NCBI RefSeq assembly: GCF_000761485.1
Contig: NZ_JPMX01000127.1
Span: 28,201-92,200, forward strand
Reading direction: 5' to 3'
DNA length: 64,000 bases
DNA from: Modestobacter caceresii
GTDB taxonomy: Bacteria; Actinomycetota; Actinomycetes; Mycobacteriales; Geodermatophilaceae
Part shown: positions 52,409 to 60,432 of the stretch, one piece after another
How the letters are laid out: each line of letters starts with the position of its first letter
Numbering within the stretch: the first letter of the stretch is position 1
Made by a program: the position numbers and the translations under genes
The notes under the pieces: model-generated
Told to the model about the DNA's origin: nothing
Database searches by the model: none
What the model saw: the letters and a program-made list of their open reading frames with translations, nothing else

Positions 52409-53659
52409 GTGCCCGACACCGCTGAGCCCACCGCCACCGACGTGCTCGTGGTGGGGGCCGGCCCCGCCGGGGCGGCTGCGGCCGCCTGGGCAGCGCGCGC
52501 CGGTGCCGACGTCGTCCTCGCCGACGCCGCCGTCTTCCCCCGGGACAAGACCTGCGGTGACGGCCTGACCCCCCGGGCCATCGCCGAGCTCGACCGGCTG
52601 GGGCTCGGCGACTGGGTGCGCTCGCACGGCCGCAACCGGGGGCTCCGGGCGGCCGGCTTCGGCCAGGAGCTGCTGCTGCCCTGGCCCGGTGGCGCGCTGC
52701 CCGACCACGGCGGCGCCGTCCCCCGCACGGAGCTGGACACCCGGATCCGCTCGGTGGCCCTGGAGTCGGGCGCCATCCCGATGGAGGGTGCCCGGGCGGT
52801 GGACGTCGAGCGGGACGGCGACCGGGTGGGTGCGGTGGTGTTCCGCCGTCCCGACGGGTCGACGACGACGGTCCGCTGCCGCCGGCTGGTGGTGGCCGAC
52901 GGCGTCCGCTCGCCGCTGGGCCGGGTGCTCGGCCGGGAGTGGCACCGCGACACCGTCTACGGGGTGGCCGCACGCGGCTACGTGCGCTCCGGTCGCAGCG
53001 ACGACGAGTGGATCAGCTCGCACCTGGAGCTGCGTGGGGCCGAGGGGGAGCTGCTGTCCGGCTACGGCTGGGTGTTCCCGCTGGGCGCCGAGCGCGGTGA
53101 GGTCAACGTCGGGGTCGGCACGCTGGCGACCGAGCGCCGTCCGGCCGAGGTGCGGCTGCGCAGCCTGCTGGAGGTCTACACCGACCAGCGGCGCGCGGAG
53201 TGGCAGATCGACGGCGCCGTGCAGGCCCCCGCCAGCGCGCTGCTGCCGATGGGCGGCGCGGTCTCCGGCGTCGCCGGGCGCAACTGGGCACTGGTCGGGG
53301 ACGCCGCGGGCTGCGTGAACCCGCTCAACGGCGAGGGCATCGACTACGGGCTGGAGACCGGCCGCAGCGTGGTCGACCTCTTCGACGACGACGACTGGTC
53401 GCAGGCCTGGCCCACGACGCTGCGCCGGCACTACGGCGAGGCGTTCTCCATCGCCCGTCGGCTGGCCGGGCTGCTCACCGTGCCCCGGTTCCTGCCGGCC
53501 GCCGGCCCGGTGGGGATGCGGTCCCGGGTGCTCATGACGGTCGCCCTCCGGGTCATGGGCAACCTGGTGACCGACACCGACCGGGACATCGTCGCGCGCG
53601 CCTGGCGCCGGGCCGGCCGGCTCTCGGTGCGGCTGGACCACCGCCCGCCGTTCGCCTGA
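52409..53659 (+). CDS. Geranylgeranyl reductase family FAD-dependent oxidoreductase
   Basis: The product has 416 residues. The FAD-binding GxGxxG is DVLVVGAGPAGAAAAAWAA near residue 10, and FPRDKTCGDGLTPRAIAEL near 45 is the conserved second block. The GD motif that binds the FAD ribityl chain is GRNWALVGDAAGCVNPLNGEGIDYGLETGR near 290-320. These enzymes saturate isoprenoid chains, for example of menaquinone or membrane lipids, in actinobacteria and archaea. A short hydrophobic C-terminal stretch could touch the membrane. The GTG start has no ribosome binding site. Confidence 0.88.
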   Translation: MPDTAEPTATDVLVVGAGPAGAAAAAWAARAGADVVLADAAVFPRDKTCGDGLTPRAIAELDRLGLGDWVRSHGRNRGLRAAGFGQELLLPWPGGALPDHGGAVPRTELDTRIRSVALESGAIPMEGARAVDVERDGDRVGAVVFRRPDGSTTTVRCRRLVVADGVRSPLGRVLGREWHRDTVYGVAARGYVRSGRSDDEWISSHLELRGAEGELLSGYGWVFPLGAERGEVNVGVGTLATERRPAEVRLRSLLEVYTDQRRAEWQIDGAVQAPASALLPMGGAVSGVAGRNWALVGDAAGCVNPLNGEGIDYGLETGRSVVDLFDDDDWSQAWPTTLRRHYGEAFSIARRLAGLLTVPRFLPAAGPVGMRSRVLMTVALRVMGNLVTDTDRDIVARAWRRAGRLSVRLDHRPPFA

Positions 53660-53711
53660 GCCGCCCCTCGCCCGGGCTCGGGCACGACGCGCCGGACCGC
53701 CGCCTGCCCGC

Positions 53712-53730
53712 TACTGCGTGATGCGCAGTA
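53712..53730. promoter_or_regulatory. Candidate PadR operator, TACTGCG-TGATG-CGCAGTA
   Basis: Two perfect 7-base arms with a 5-base centre lie 36 bases before the padR start. PadR proteins often repress their own operon through such dyads near the promoter. Confidence 0.5.
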
Positions 53731-53765
53731 CTGTGCGTTCCACACCGACGAGCCGGAGGGCCCCG

Positions 53766-54101
53766 ATGGACACCACGCAACTGCTCAAGGGGGTGCTGGA
53801 CCTCGCCGTCCTCGCGGTGCTGGACGGGGAGGACGGCTACGGCTACGACGTCGTCCGGCGGCTGCGCGCCGGGGGGCTCGAGGAGGTCGGCGACGCCTCG
53901 GTCTACGGCACGCTGCGGCGGCTGTACGCCGCGGGCCACCTGACCAGCTACGTCGTCCCCTCGGCCGAGGGGCCGCACCGCAAGTACTACGGGCTCAACG
54001 TCTCCGGGCGGGCACAGCTGGAGATCGCGACCAAGACCTGGCAGGGCTTCGCCGACACGATGGCGGCCCTGCTGACGACCGATCCGGAGGTGGCGGCATG
54101 A
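53766..54101 (+). CDS. PadR family transcriptional regulator
   Basis: The product has 111 residues, a single winged-helix domain with a short dimer helix (PadR-s2 type). The pattern QLLKGVLDLAVLAVLDGEDGYGYDVVRRLRAGG, then DASVYGTLRRLYAAGHLTSYVVPSAEGPHRKYYGLNVSGRAQL, is the classical PadR fold with the recognition helix at ASVYGTLRRL. The ATG follows GGAGGG. It overlaps the next gene by 4 bases, as is usual for PadR-HAAS pairs, and a dyad at 53712-53730 is a likely operator. Confidence 0.92.
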   Translation: MDTTQLLKGVLDLAVLAVLDGEDGYGYDVVRRLRAGGLEEVGDASVYGTLRRLYAAGHLTSYVVPSAEGPHRKYYGLNVSGRAQLEIATKTWQGFADTMAALLTTDPEVAA

Positions 54102-55147
54102 CCGGCGCGACGAGTGTGGGCCGGCAGGCCGAGGTGGCGGAGTACGCGGCGGCGGTGCGCGCCGCGCTGACCGACGTCCCGGCCGACCGGTGCGAGGAGC
54201 TGCTGGAGGACCTCGAGGACCACCTGGCGGAGGTGGCCGCGGACGGCGATGCGCCGCTGGAGTTCCGGCTGGGGTCGCCGCGCCACTACGCCGACGAGCT
54301 GCGGACCGCCGCCGGGTTGCCGGTCGCGCCGCCGGCCGAGGACGACCAGGTCGGCCTGACCGAGTTGGTCACCCGGCTCCGGTCGTGGGCGCCGGTGCGG
54401 CAGGTCGAGGCGTTCCTCCCCGAGCTGCGGCCGGCGTGGTGGGTGGTGCGGGCCTGGGCGGCGGTGACCGCGGTGGACGTGGTGTTCGTCGGGGGCACGT
54501 CCTTCCCGGTGCCCACCCTCGGGCTCGGCCCGGTCGGCCTGCTGATCACCGGTGCGGCGATCGCCTGGTCGGTGCGGCTGGGCCTGCAGGCCCGGGCGGA
54601 GGGGCGCGAGCCGGGGCGCCACGCCGCGCTGGTCAACGCCGGGCTGGGGCTGCTGACGCTCGTCGCCCTGGTCGGCCTGGCCGACGGGCCCGGCGTCGCC
54701 ACCGCCGAGCGGGTGTACGTCGAGGACGCGCAGCCGGACCACCTGGTGCACGAGGACGGCACGCCGATCACCAACATCCTGCCGTTCTCCTCCACCGGGG
54801 AACCGCTGACCGGCGTCCTGCTCTACGACCAGGACGGGCGCCCGATCGACGGGCTCGCCGACGTGACGGTCGACGGCGAGTCCGTCGAGACGGTGCCGGA
54901 CGCACCGCTGCAGCCGGGGAACGCCTACCCGCAGCAGCGACAGGTGCTGAGCTGGGACCAGTACGGCGAGGAGACCGCCGTCCCGATGCCGCTGCCGAGC
55001 ATCGCACCGAGCGCCGGCATCGAACCGAGCACCGGCATCGAACCGAGCACCGGCGTCGCACCCAGCGCCGGCGTCACCCCGGAGCCGGGGCCGGCCGTGC
55101 CGGGGGAGACCCCCGGGACCGGTCCGGGCGCGCCGCCGACGCCCTGA
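54098..55147 (+). CDS. HAAS-domain (DUF1700-like) membrane protein with Pro/Ser repeat tail
   Basis: The product has 349 residues. The N-terminal helical domain (about 12-70, EYAAAVRAALTDVPADRCEELLEDLEDHLAEVAADG) is the HAAS signature found in genes placed next to padR. Three membrane helices follow (about 118-140, 145-165 and 185-205). The rest is extracytoplasmic and ends with five six-residue repeats of the PSTGIE type. Such proteins are usually controlled by the adjacent PadR and act at the membrane, but the role is unknown. The ATG overlaps the padR stop. Confidence 0.82.
   Translation: MTGATSVGRQAEVAEYAAAVRAALTDVPADRCEELLEDLEDHLAEVAADGDAPLEFRLGSPRHYADELRTAAGLPVAPPAEDDQVGLTELVTRLRSWAPVRQVEAFLPELRPAWWVVRAWAAVTAVDVVFVGGTSFPVPTLGLGPVGLLITGAAIAWSVRLGLQARAEGREPGRHAALVNAGLGLLTLVALVGLADGPGVATAERVYVEDAQPDHLVHEDGTPITNILPFSSTGEPLTGVLLYDQDGRPIDGLADVTVDGESVETVPDAPLQPGNAYPQQRQVLSWDQYGEETAVPMPLPSIAPSAGIEPSTGIEPSTGVAPSAGVTPEPGPAVPGETPGTGPGAPPTP
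55001..55090 (+). repeat. Five 18-bp tandem repeats in the HAAS protein gene
   Basis: Five imperfect 18-bp units encode IAPSAG, IEPSTG, IEPSTG, VAPSAG and VTPEPG. They form a flexible extracytoplasmic tail and could vary in number by slippage. Confidence 0.8.
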
Positions 55148-55160
55148 GCGGCCGGCCGGC

Positions 55161-55988
55161 TCAGGTGAGCGGGGAGCGGTAGACCACGAAGTAGACGGCG
55201 ATGTAGTGGCAGAGGGCGGCCACGATCGTCAGCGCGTGGAACACCTCGTGGTAGCCGAAGGTGCCCGGCCAGGGGTTGGGCCACTTGCTGGCGTAGGCGA
55301 TCGCCCCGACGCTGTAGAGCAGGCCGCCGACGCACAGCAGCACCAGCGCGGTGACGCCGGCCAGTTGCAGGATGTCGACCAGCACGAACACCGCTGCCCA
55401 GCCCAGGGCCAGGTAGATCGGCACGCCCAGCCAGCGGGGTGCGTGCGGCCAGGCCACCTTCAGCGCCACACCCAGCACGGCACCGGCCCAGACGAGGGCC
55501 AGCAGCCACCGGCCGGTCGGTTCGGGGACGGCGAGCAGCGCGAACGGCGTGTACGTCCCGGCGATGAACACGAAGATCATCGAGTGGTCGGCGCGCTTCA
55601 TCAGCTTCCAGCCGCGCGGTGACCAGCGTCGGCGGTGGTAGAGCGCGCTGACCCCGAAGAGCCCGAGGATGGTGAGGCAGTAGAGCGCCACCGACCAGCC
55701 GGCGCGCGCACCCTGCACGGCAGCGAGCGGGATGAGCACCGCCCCGGCGACGACCGACCCGAAGAACGCGAAGAGGTGCAGCCAGCCCCGCATCCGGGGG
55801 CGGGTGTCGGGGTGGTCGTACTCGTGGTCGCCGTACTCGGTCAGCGCCCACTCGCCCTGGCGCTCGACGGACTCGACCCGTTCGCCCTCCGCATGGACGG
55901 CCGCCACCGCCTCGCCGGCCGGCGCCTCGATCTCAGCGCCGTCAGCGGTGACCCGGGCGTGGTCCTCGTGGTCTGAGGAGACGCTCAT
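55161..55988 (-). CDS. Hemolysin III family (PAQR) membrane protein
   Basis: The product has 275 residues. An acidic cytoplasmic head of about 65 residues precedes seven membrane helices. The PAQR motifs are ALYHRRRWSPRGWKLMKRADHSMIFVFIAGTYTPF near residues 115-150 and NPWPGTFGYHEVFHALTIVAALCHYIAVYF near 245-270, which carry the metal-binding aspartate and histidines. Members are lipid hydrolases or sensors (hemolysin III/adiponectin receptor fold). The start is ATG at 55988. It is convergent with the HAAS gene. Confidence 0.88.
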   Translation of the reverse strand: MSVSSDHEDHARVTADGAEIEAPAGEAVAAVHAEGERVESVERQGEWALTEYGDHEYDHPDTRPRMRGWLHLFAFFGSVVAGAVLIPLAAVQGARAGWSVALYCLTILGLFGVSALYHRRRWSPRGWKLMKRADHSMIFVFIAGTYTPFALLAVPEPTGRWLLALVWAGAVLGVALKVAWPHAPRWLGVPIYLALGWAAVFVLVDILQLAGVTALVLLCVGGLLYSVGAIAYASKWPNPWPGTFGYHEVFHALTIVAALCHYIAVYFVVYRSPLT

Positions 55989-56100
55989 GAGCCGAGGCTA
56001 CGGAGCAGTGGGTACCGCGTCATCCCGGGCCGGGTGTGATCTCGCTGGGAACGCGCCGCCCGGTCCGGCGCGCGGTCCGGCCGCGCGGGGAGGCGGCACC

Positions 56101-56106
56101 TAGGGT
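56101..56106 (+). promoter_or_regulatory. -10-like box TAGGGT of the prenyltransferase gene
   Basis: TAGGGT ends 6 bases before the GTG at 56113, consistent with a leaderless transcript. Confidence 0.5.
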
Positions 56107-56112
56107 GAGGGC

Positions 56113-56892
56113 GTGGTGGTGCGCGCGAAGGTCCGGGACGCGCTCACCGTCGTCTACGAGCGCAGGCTGGCCCGCGGCCTGGTGGGCGCCGACACCCCAC
56201 GGCACGTCGGCGTGATCATCGACGGCAACCGGCGCTGGGCCCGGGCCATCGGCCTGGAGGACGTCAGCGAGGGGCACCGCCGCGGCGCGGACAAGATCGC
56301 CGACCTGCTCTCCTGGTGCGACGAGGCCGGGGTCGAGGTGGTCACCCTCTTCCTGCTGTCCACCGACAACCTCACCCGGCCGGCTCCCGAGCTCACCCCG
56401 CTGCTCCGGATCATCGAGGGCGTCGCCTGCGACCTGGCCGGCCCGGACCGGCGGTGGCACCTGCGGGCGGTGGGTGCCCTCGAGCTGCTGCCGGCGGAGA
56501 CCGTCGCCGTGCTGACCCGGGCCGAGCGCGACACCCGGGAGCGGCCGGGGGCGACGGTGAACCTGGCGGTCGGCTACGGCGGACGCCGGGAGATCGCCGA
56601 CGCCGTCCGGTCGCTGCTGGCCGAGCACGTCCAGCGGGGGACGACGCTGCCGGAGCTGATCGAGGTGCTCGACGCCGACCACATCGCCGAGCACCTCTAC
56701 ACCCGTGGGCAGCCCGACCCGGACCTCGTCATCCGCACCAGCGGCGAGCAGCGGCTCTCCGGGTTCCTGACCTGGCAGACCGCCCACTCCGAGTTCTACT
56801 TCACCGACGTCTACTGGCCGGAGTTCCGCCGGGTCGACTTCCTGCGGGCGCTGCGCGCCTACGCCGCCCGGCACCGCCGCTTCGGCAGCTGA
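56113..56892 (+). CDS. cis-Prenyltransferase (isoprenyl transferase, UppS family)
   Basis: The product has 259 residues. The catalytic aspartate is in HVGVIIDGNRRWARA near residue 30. VTLFLLSTDNLTRP near 77 and the C-terminal DLVIRTSGEQRLSGFLTWQTAHSEFYFTDVYWPEF near 205-240 bind the isopentenyl pyrophosphate. It makes a Z-polyprenyl diphosphate used as glycan carrier; many actinobacteria have a second enzyme making shorter chains, so this could be either. A lipid carrier would serve peptidoglycan and the glycan locus at the left end of the window. Confidence 0.9.
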   Translation: MVVRAKVRDALTVVYERRLARGLVGADTPRHVGVIIDGNRRWARAIGLEDVSEGHRRGADKIADLLSWCDEAGVEVVTLFLLSTDNLTRPAPELTPLLRIIEGVACDLAGPDRRWHLRAVGALELLPAETVAVLTRAERDTRERPGATVNLAVGYGGRREIADAVRSLLAEHVQRGTTLPELIEVLDADHIAEHLYTRGQPDPDLVIRTSGEQRLSGFLTWQTAHSEFYFTDVYWPEFRRVDFLRALRAYAARHRRFGS

Positions 56893-56926
56893 CCCGGCCC
56901 TGCCCGGGACGGCGCCCGGGGGCTGA

Positions 56927-56932
56927 CAGACT
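56927..56932 (+). promoter_or_regulatory. -10-like box CAGACT of the DUF885 gene
   Basis: CAGACT ends 6 bases before the ATG at 56939 and fits the leaderless pattern, though it is a weak match. Confidence 0.35.
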
Positions 56933-56938
56933 CGGGGC

Positions 56939-58156
56939 ATGGCAGCCGGCGCGGTCGACGTCCCCCTGGAGTACGTGCGGCTGGGGCTGCGCTTCGACCG
57001 GCTCGAACCCGGCTTCGTCGACGCCTACACCGGCGAGCAGCGGCTGCGGGCCCAGGTCGCCGACGAGCCGGCGCCGCAGCCGCACGAGCTGCGCGACCAG
57101 GCCCGGGCGCTGTTGGGCGAGCTCGACTCCGCCGCTCTGCCGGCCGACCGGACCGCCTACCTGCGCGGTCAGCTCACCGGTCTGGAGTGCAGCGCCCGCA
57201 AGCTGGGCGGGGAGCCGGTCGGCTTCATCGCCGAGGTCGAGGCCTACTTCCAGGTGTCGGTCGCCCTCGGCGACCCGGCCGAGTACGCCGCCGCGCACGC
57301 CGAGCTCGAGCAGCTGCTGCCGGGCAGCGGGACGCTGGCGGAGCGGTACGCGGTGCACCGGCGCCGGGAGGAGTGCCCCCCACAGCGGCTGGAGGAGGCG
57401 GTGCACGCGCTCTCCTCCGCACTGCGGGACCGGGTGCGCGGCCAGTACGGCCTGCCCGAGGCCGAGACGGTGCGCTACGAGGTGGTCACCGACAAGCCGT
57501 GGTCGGGGTTCAACTACTACGAGGGCGACTACCGCTCGCGGGTGGCGATCAACGCCGACCTGCCGCACCGGCTCGGTCAGCTGCCGCACCTGGTCGCGCA
57601 CGAGTCCTACCCCGGGCACCACACCGAGCACTGCCGCAAGGAGCGGGGGCTGGTCGAGCGCGACCAGCACCTCGAGCACACCGTGTTCCTGGTCAACACC
57701 CCCGAGTGCCTGATGGCCGAGGGGCTGGCCGACCTGGGCGTCGAGGCGTCGATCGGCGCCGGGTGGGGCCCCTGGGCCGCCGACGTGCTCGGTGACCTGG
57801 GCCTGCGCTTCGACGGGCACCTGGCCGAGCGGGTCGCCGCCGCGGCCGCGCCGCTGAACCGGGTGCGCCAGGACGCCGCGATCCTGCTGCACGACCGCGG
57901 CGCCGACCCCGACGTGGTGATCGCCCACCTCCAGCGCTGGGGTCTGGTGAGCCGTGACCGCGCCGTCCAGCAGCTGCGGTTCCTCACCGACCCGCTGTGG
58001 CGGGCCTACATCTCCACCTACGTCGAGGGCTTCGACCTGCTCGCCGCCTGGCTGGCCGCCCGGCCGGCCGGGCAGCCCGTCGCCGACCGGTTCCTGCGAC
58101 TGCTGGACGAGCCGCTGACGCCGGCGGTCGTCACCGCCGAGCTGGCCGGCGCCTGA
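56939..58156 (+). CDS. DUF885 family metal-dependent hydrolase-like protein
   Basis: The product has 405 residues. The zinc-binding HExxxHH-type motif is LVAHESYPGHHTEHC near residue 220, and PECLMAEGLADLGVEAS near 257 supplies the conserved glutamate. The fold and motif match DUF885 proteins, which resemble M32/M3-like peptidases, but activity in this subfamily is not proven. There is no signal peptide. It is followed closely by a small membrane protein gene and an ABC exporter on the same strand. Confidence 0.85.
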   Translation: MAAGAVDVPLEYVRLGLRFDRLEPGFVDAYTGEQRLRAQVADEPAPQPHELRDQARALLGELDSAALPADRTAYLRGQLTGLECSARKLGGEPVGFIAEVEAYFQVSVALGDPAEYAAAHAELEQLLPGSGTLAERYAVHRRREECPPQRLEEAVHALSSALRDRVRGQYGLPEAETVRYEVVTDKPWSGFNYYEGDYRSRVAINADLPHRLGQLPHLVAHESYPGHHTEHCRKERGLVERDQHLEHTVFLVNTPECLMAEGLADLGVEASIGAGWGPWAADVLGDLGLRFDGHLAERVAAAAAPLNRVRQDAAILLHDRGADPDVVIAHLQRWGLVSRDRAVQQLRFLTDPLWRAYISTYVEGFDLLAAWLAARPAGQPVADRFLRLLDEPLTPAVVTAELAGA

Positions 58157-58161
58157 CCGTC

Positions 58162-58347
58162 GTGGCGAGCGGGACGACGGAGGAGCGACAGGCCCTCGGG
58201 CTGTGGACGGCGGGCTGGCTGGCGCTGTTCCTGCTGGCCGGGCTGCTGTGGCTGGGCGACGTGTCGCTGCAGTGGCCGGTGCTGCTGGTGCCGGCGGCCT
58301 GGGCGCTGGTGGTGCTCCGGCCGCGCCGGTCGTCCGCCGGGAGCTGA
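58162..58347 (+). CDS. Small two-helix membrane protein
   Basis: The product has 61 residues: a short head (SGTTEERQALGLW), then two membrane helices (TAGWLALFLLAGLLWLG and VLLVPAAWALVVLRP) and a basic end. The GTG start lies 5 bases after the DUF885 stop. No family is recognised. Its position before the ABC exporter suggests co-expression. Confidence 0.6.
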   Translation: MASGTTEERQALGLWTAGWLALFLLAGLLWLGDVSLQWPVLLVPAAWALVVLRPRRSSAGS

Positions 58348-58390
58348 ACCCGGTCGACTCCCGTCGGTGCACCGGTGGAGGATCCCCGCC

Positions 58391-59386
58391 GTGATCCACG
58401 CCCGCGGGCTCGCCCGCACCTTCCGGAAGAAGAAGCAGGAGGTGCACGCCGTCGCCGGCGTGGACCTCGACGTCGAGGCCGGGGAGATCGTCGGCTTCCT
58501 GGGCCCGAACGGCGCCGGCAAGACCACCACGCTGCGGATGCTGACCACCCTGCTCGAGCCCACCGCCGGCACCGCCACCGTGGCCGGCTGCGACCTGATC
58601 GCCGACCCGGTCGGGGTGCGCCGCCGGATCGGCTACGTCTCGCAGAGCGGCTCGACCGCGCCCGAGGCCCGCGCCGGGGAGGAGGTCGTCGACCACGCCC
58701 GGCTGTACGGGATCAGCACCGAGGAGGCGACCGCCCGCGGCAAGCGGCTGTTCCGTGAGCTCGACCTCGACGGCCTCTGGGAGCGTCAGCCGAAGGCGAT
58801 GTCCGGCGGCCAGCGCCGTCGGCTGGACATCGCGCTGGGCCTGGTGCACGTCCCGGGCCTGGTCTTCCTCGACGAGCCGACCACCGGGCTCGACCCGCAG
58901 GCCCGGGCGAACCTGTGGCAGCACATCCGCGGCCTGCGCGCCGAGCGCGGGACGACGGTGTTCCTGACCACGCACTACCTCGACGAGGCCGACGCGCTGT
59001 GCGACCGGATCCTGGTCATCGACTCCGGCCGCATCGTCGCCGCCGGCACCCCCGACCAGCTCAAGTCCGACGTCGGCGGCGACGTCCTGACCGTCACCGC
59101 CGAGCACGCCGACGCCGCCGGGCAGGTCGCCGCCCTGATGGCCGCGCTGCCCGGGGCGGAGGCTCCCCAGGTCGACGGCACCCGGGTGGTCGGCCGCGCC
59201 CCGAACGGCGGTGCCGCCCTGGTCGCCCTCGTCCGCGAGCTGGACGCCGCCGGCATCGCCGTGGCCGGCATCGAGAGCCGCCGGCCCAGCCTGGACGACG
59301 TGTTCCTCGGCCTCACCGGCCGGTCGCTGCGGGAGACCGGGGCGCCGCCCGCCGTCCCCACCGAGTCGCTGGAGGCAGCCCGATGA
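58391..59386 (+). CDS. DrrA-like ABC transporter ATP-binding protein, second exporter
   Basis: The product has 331 residues. Walker A is GPNGAGKTTTL near residue 40, the signature MSGGQRRRLDIA near 137, Walker B LVFLDEPTTGLDP near 157, and FLTTHYLDEADALCD follows with the H-loop histidine intact, unlike the exporter at 40664. The C-terminal extension has the LDDVFLGLTGRS end of DrrA proteins. GTG at 58391 has GGTGGAGG upstream. The permease gene overlaps by 4 bases. Confidence 0.9.
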   Translation: MIHARGLARTFRKKKQEVHAVAGVDLDVEAGEIVGFLGPNGAGKTTTLRMLTTLLEPTAGTATVAGCDLIADPVGVRRRIGYVSQSGSTAPEARAGEEVVDHARLYGISTEEATARGKRLFRELDLDGLWERQPKAMSGGQRRRLDIALGLVHVPGLVFLDEPTTGLDPQARANLWQHIRGLRAERGTTVFLTTHYLDEADALCDRILVIDSGRIVAAGTPDQLKSDVGGDVLTVTAEHADAAGQVAALMAALPGAEAPQVDGTRVVGRAPNGGAALVALVRELDAAGIAVAGIESRRPSLDDVFLGLTGRSLRETGAPPAVPTESLEAAR

Positions 59387-60198
59387 GCACGGTCGCGACC
59401 CCGCCGGAGGCCACCCAGCCCACGACCAGTGCCACCGCGACCAGCAACCTGGTCCGGGACACCTACACGGTCTTCGCCCGGGCGATGCGGATGTCGCTGC
59501 GCAACCCGGCCTGGCTGGTGATCAGCCTGCTGCAGCCGATCCTCTACATCACCCTCTTCGGCCCGCTGTTGACCTCCGACGCCGTCCAGCTGGGTGCGGG
59601 CAACGCCTACCAGGTGTTCGTGCCCGGGATCCTCGTCCAGCTGGGCATCTTCGGTGCGCTGTTCGTCGGGTTCGGGCTGATCGCCGAGTACCGGGCCGGG
59701 GTCATCGAGAGCCAGCGGGTCACCCCGGCCAGCCGCACGGCGCTGCTGCTGGGGCGGGTGCTGCGTGACGTCGTCGTCCTGCTGGTGCAGGGCACGCTGC
59801 TCGTGCTGGTGGCCATCCCGCTCGGGCTGCGCGCACCGGTGGCCGGGGTGCTGCTGACCCTGGTGGTCATCGCGCTGCTGGGGGCGGCGTTCGCCTCGGT
59901 CTCCTACGCGCTCGCGCTGACGCTGAAGAGCGAGGACGCCTTCGCGCCGCTGCTCAACGCCGTCGTCCTGCCGGTGCTGCTGCTCTCGGGCATCCTGCTG
60001 CCGATGTCGCTGGCCCCCGGCTGGCTGCAGGCGATCAGCGACGTCAACCCGCTCAAGCACGTGGTCGAGGGCACCCGTGCCTTCTTCGACGGCGACTACG
60101 GCAGCAGCACCGCGTGGTGGGGTGCTGCGCTCACCATCGCGATGGGCGTGGCGGGCTGGTGGTTCGGCGTCCGACGTTTCCGGCAGGAGTCCAGCTGA
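59383..60198 (+). CDS. DrrB-like ABC-2 type permease, second exporter
   Basis: The product has 271 residues with six predicted membrane helices. ABC-2 features are LRNPAWLVISLLQPILYITLFGPLL, YQVFVPGILVQLGIFGALFVGFGLIAEYRAGVIESQRVTPASRTALLLGRVLRDV and LLSGILLPMSLAPGWLQAISDVNPLKHVVEGTRAFFDGD. The ATG overlaps the ATPase stop (ATGA). Together they form an exporter for an unknown drug or lipid. Confidence 0.9.
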   Translation: MSTVATPPEATQPTTSATATSNLVRDTYTVFARAMRMSLRNPAWLVISLLQPILYITLFGPLLTSDAVQLGAGNAYQVFVPGILVQLGIFGALFVGFGLIAEYRAGVIESQRVTPASRTALLLGRVLRDVVVLLVQGTLLVLVAIPLGLRAPVAGVLLTLVVIALLGAAFASVSYALALTLKSEDAFAPLLNAVVLPVLLLSGILLPMSLAPGWLQAISDVNPLKHVVEGTRAFFDGDYGSSTAWWGAALTIAMGVAGWWFGVRRFRQESS

Positions 60199-60262
60199 CG
60201 AACGGCGCACCACGCATCACCCGATCGCGTGTCGGAGGGGTGCTTTCGTCAGTACCGGGGCC

Positions 60263-60268
60263 TAGCGT
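60263..60268 (+). promoter_or_regulatory. -10-like box TAGCGT upstream of the PhoH gene
   Basis: TAGCGT lies 164 bases before the GTG at 60433. If used, it gives a leader of about 155 bases, long for this window, that holds several GC-rich hairpins. A GGGAG ribosome binding site lies 7 bases before the GTG. Confidence 0.4.
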
Positions 60269-60432
60269 CGGCGGTGGAGGACGAGCTCACCTCGCCCTCC
60301 ACGGGAGGCCCGGTTGGTGCGAGGCAGTTCATCCACCAGAGGGGCCGCGTCCTGGCCCCAGCGCCGGGGCCCGGCCACCTTCGAGCCGGGGCGCGCCTTG
60401 TCATCAGGGTGCCGCTCCACGGGAGCCGACTC

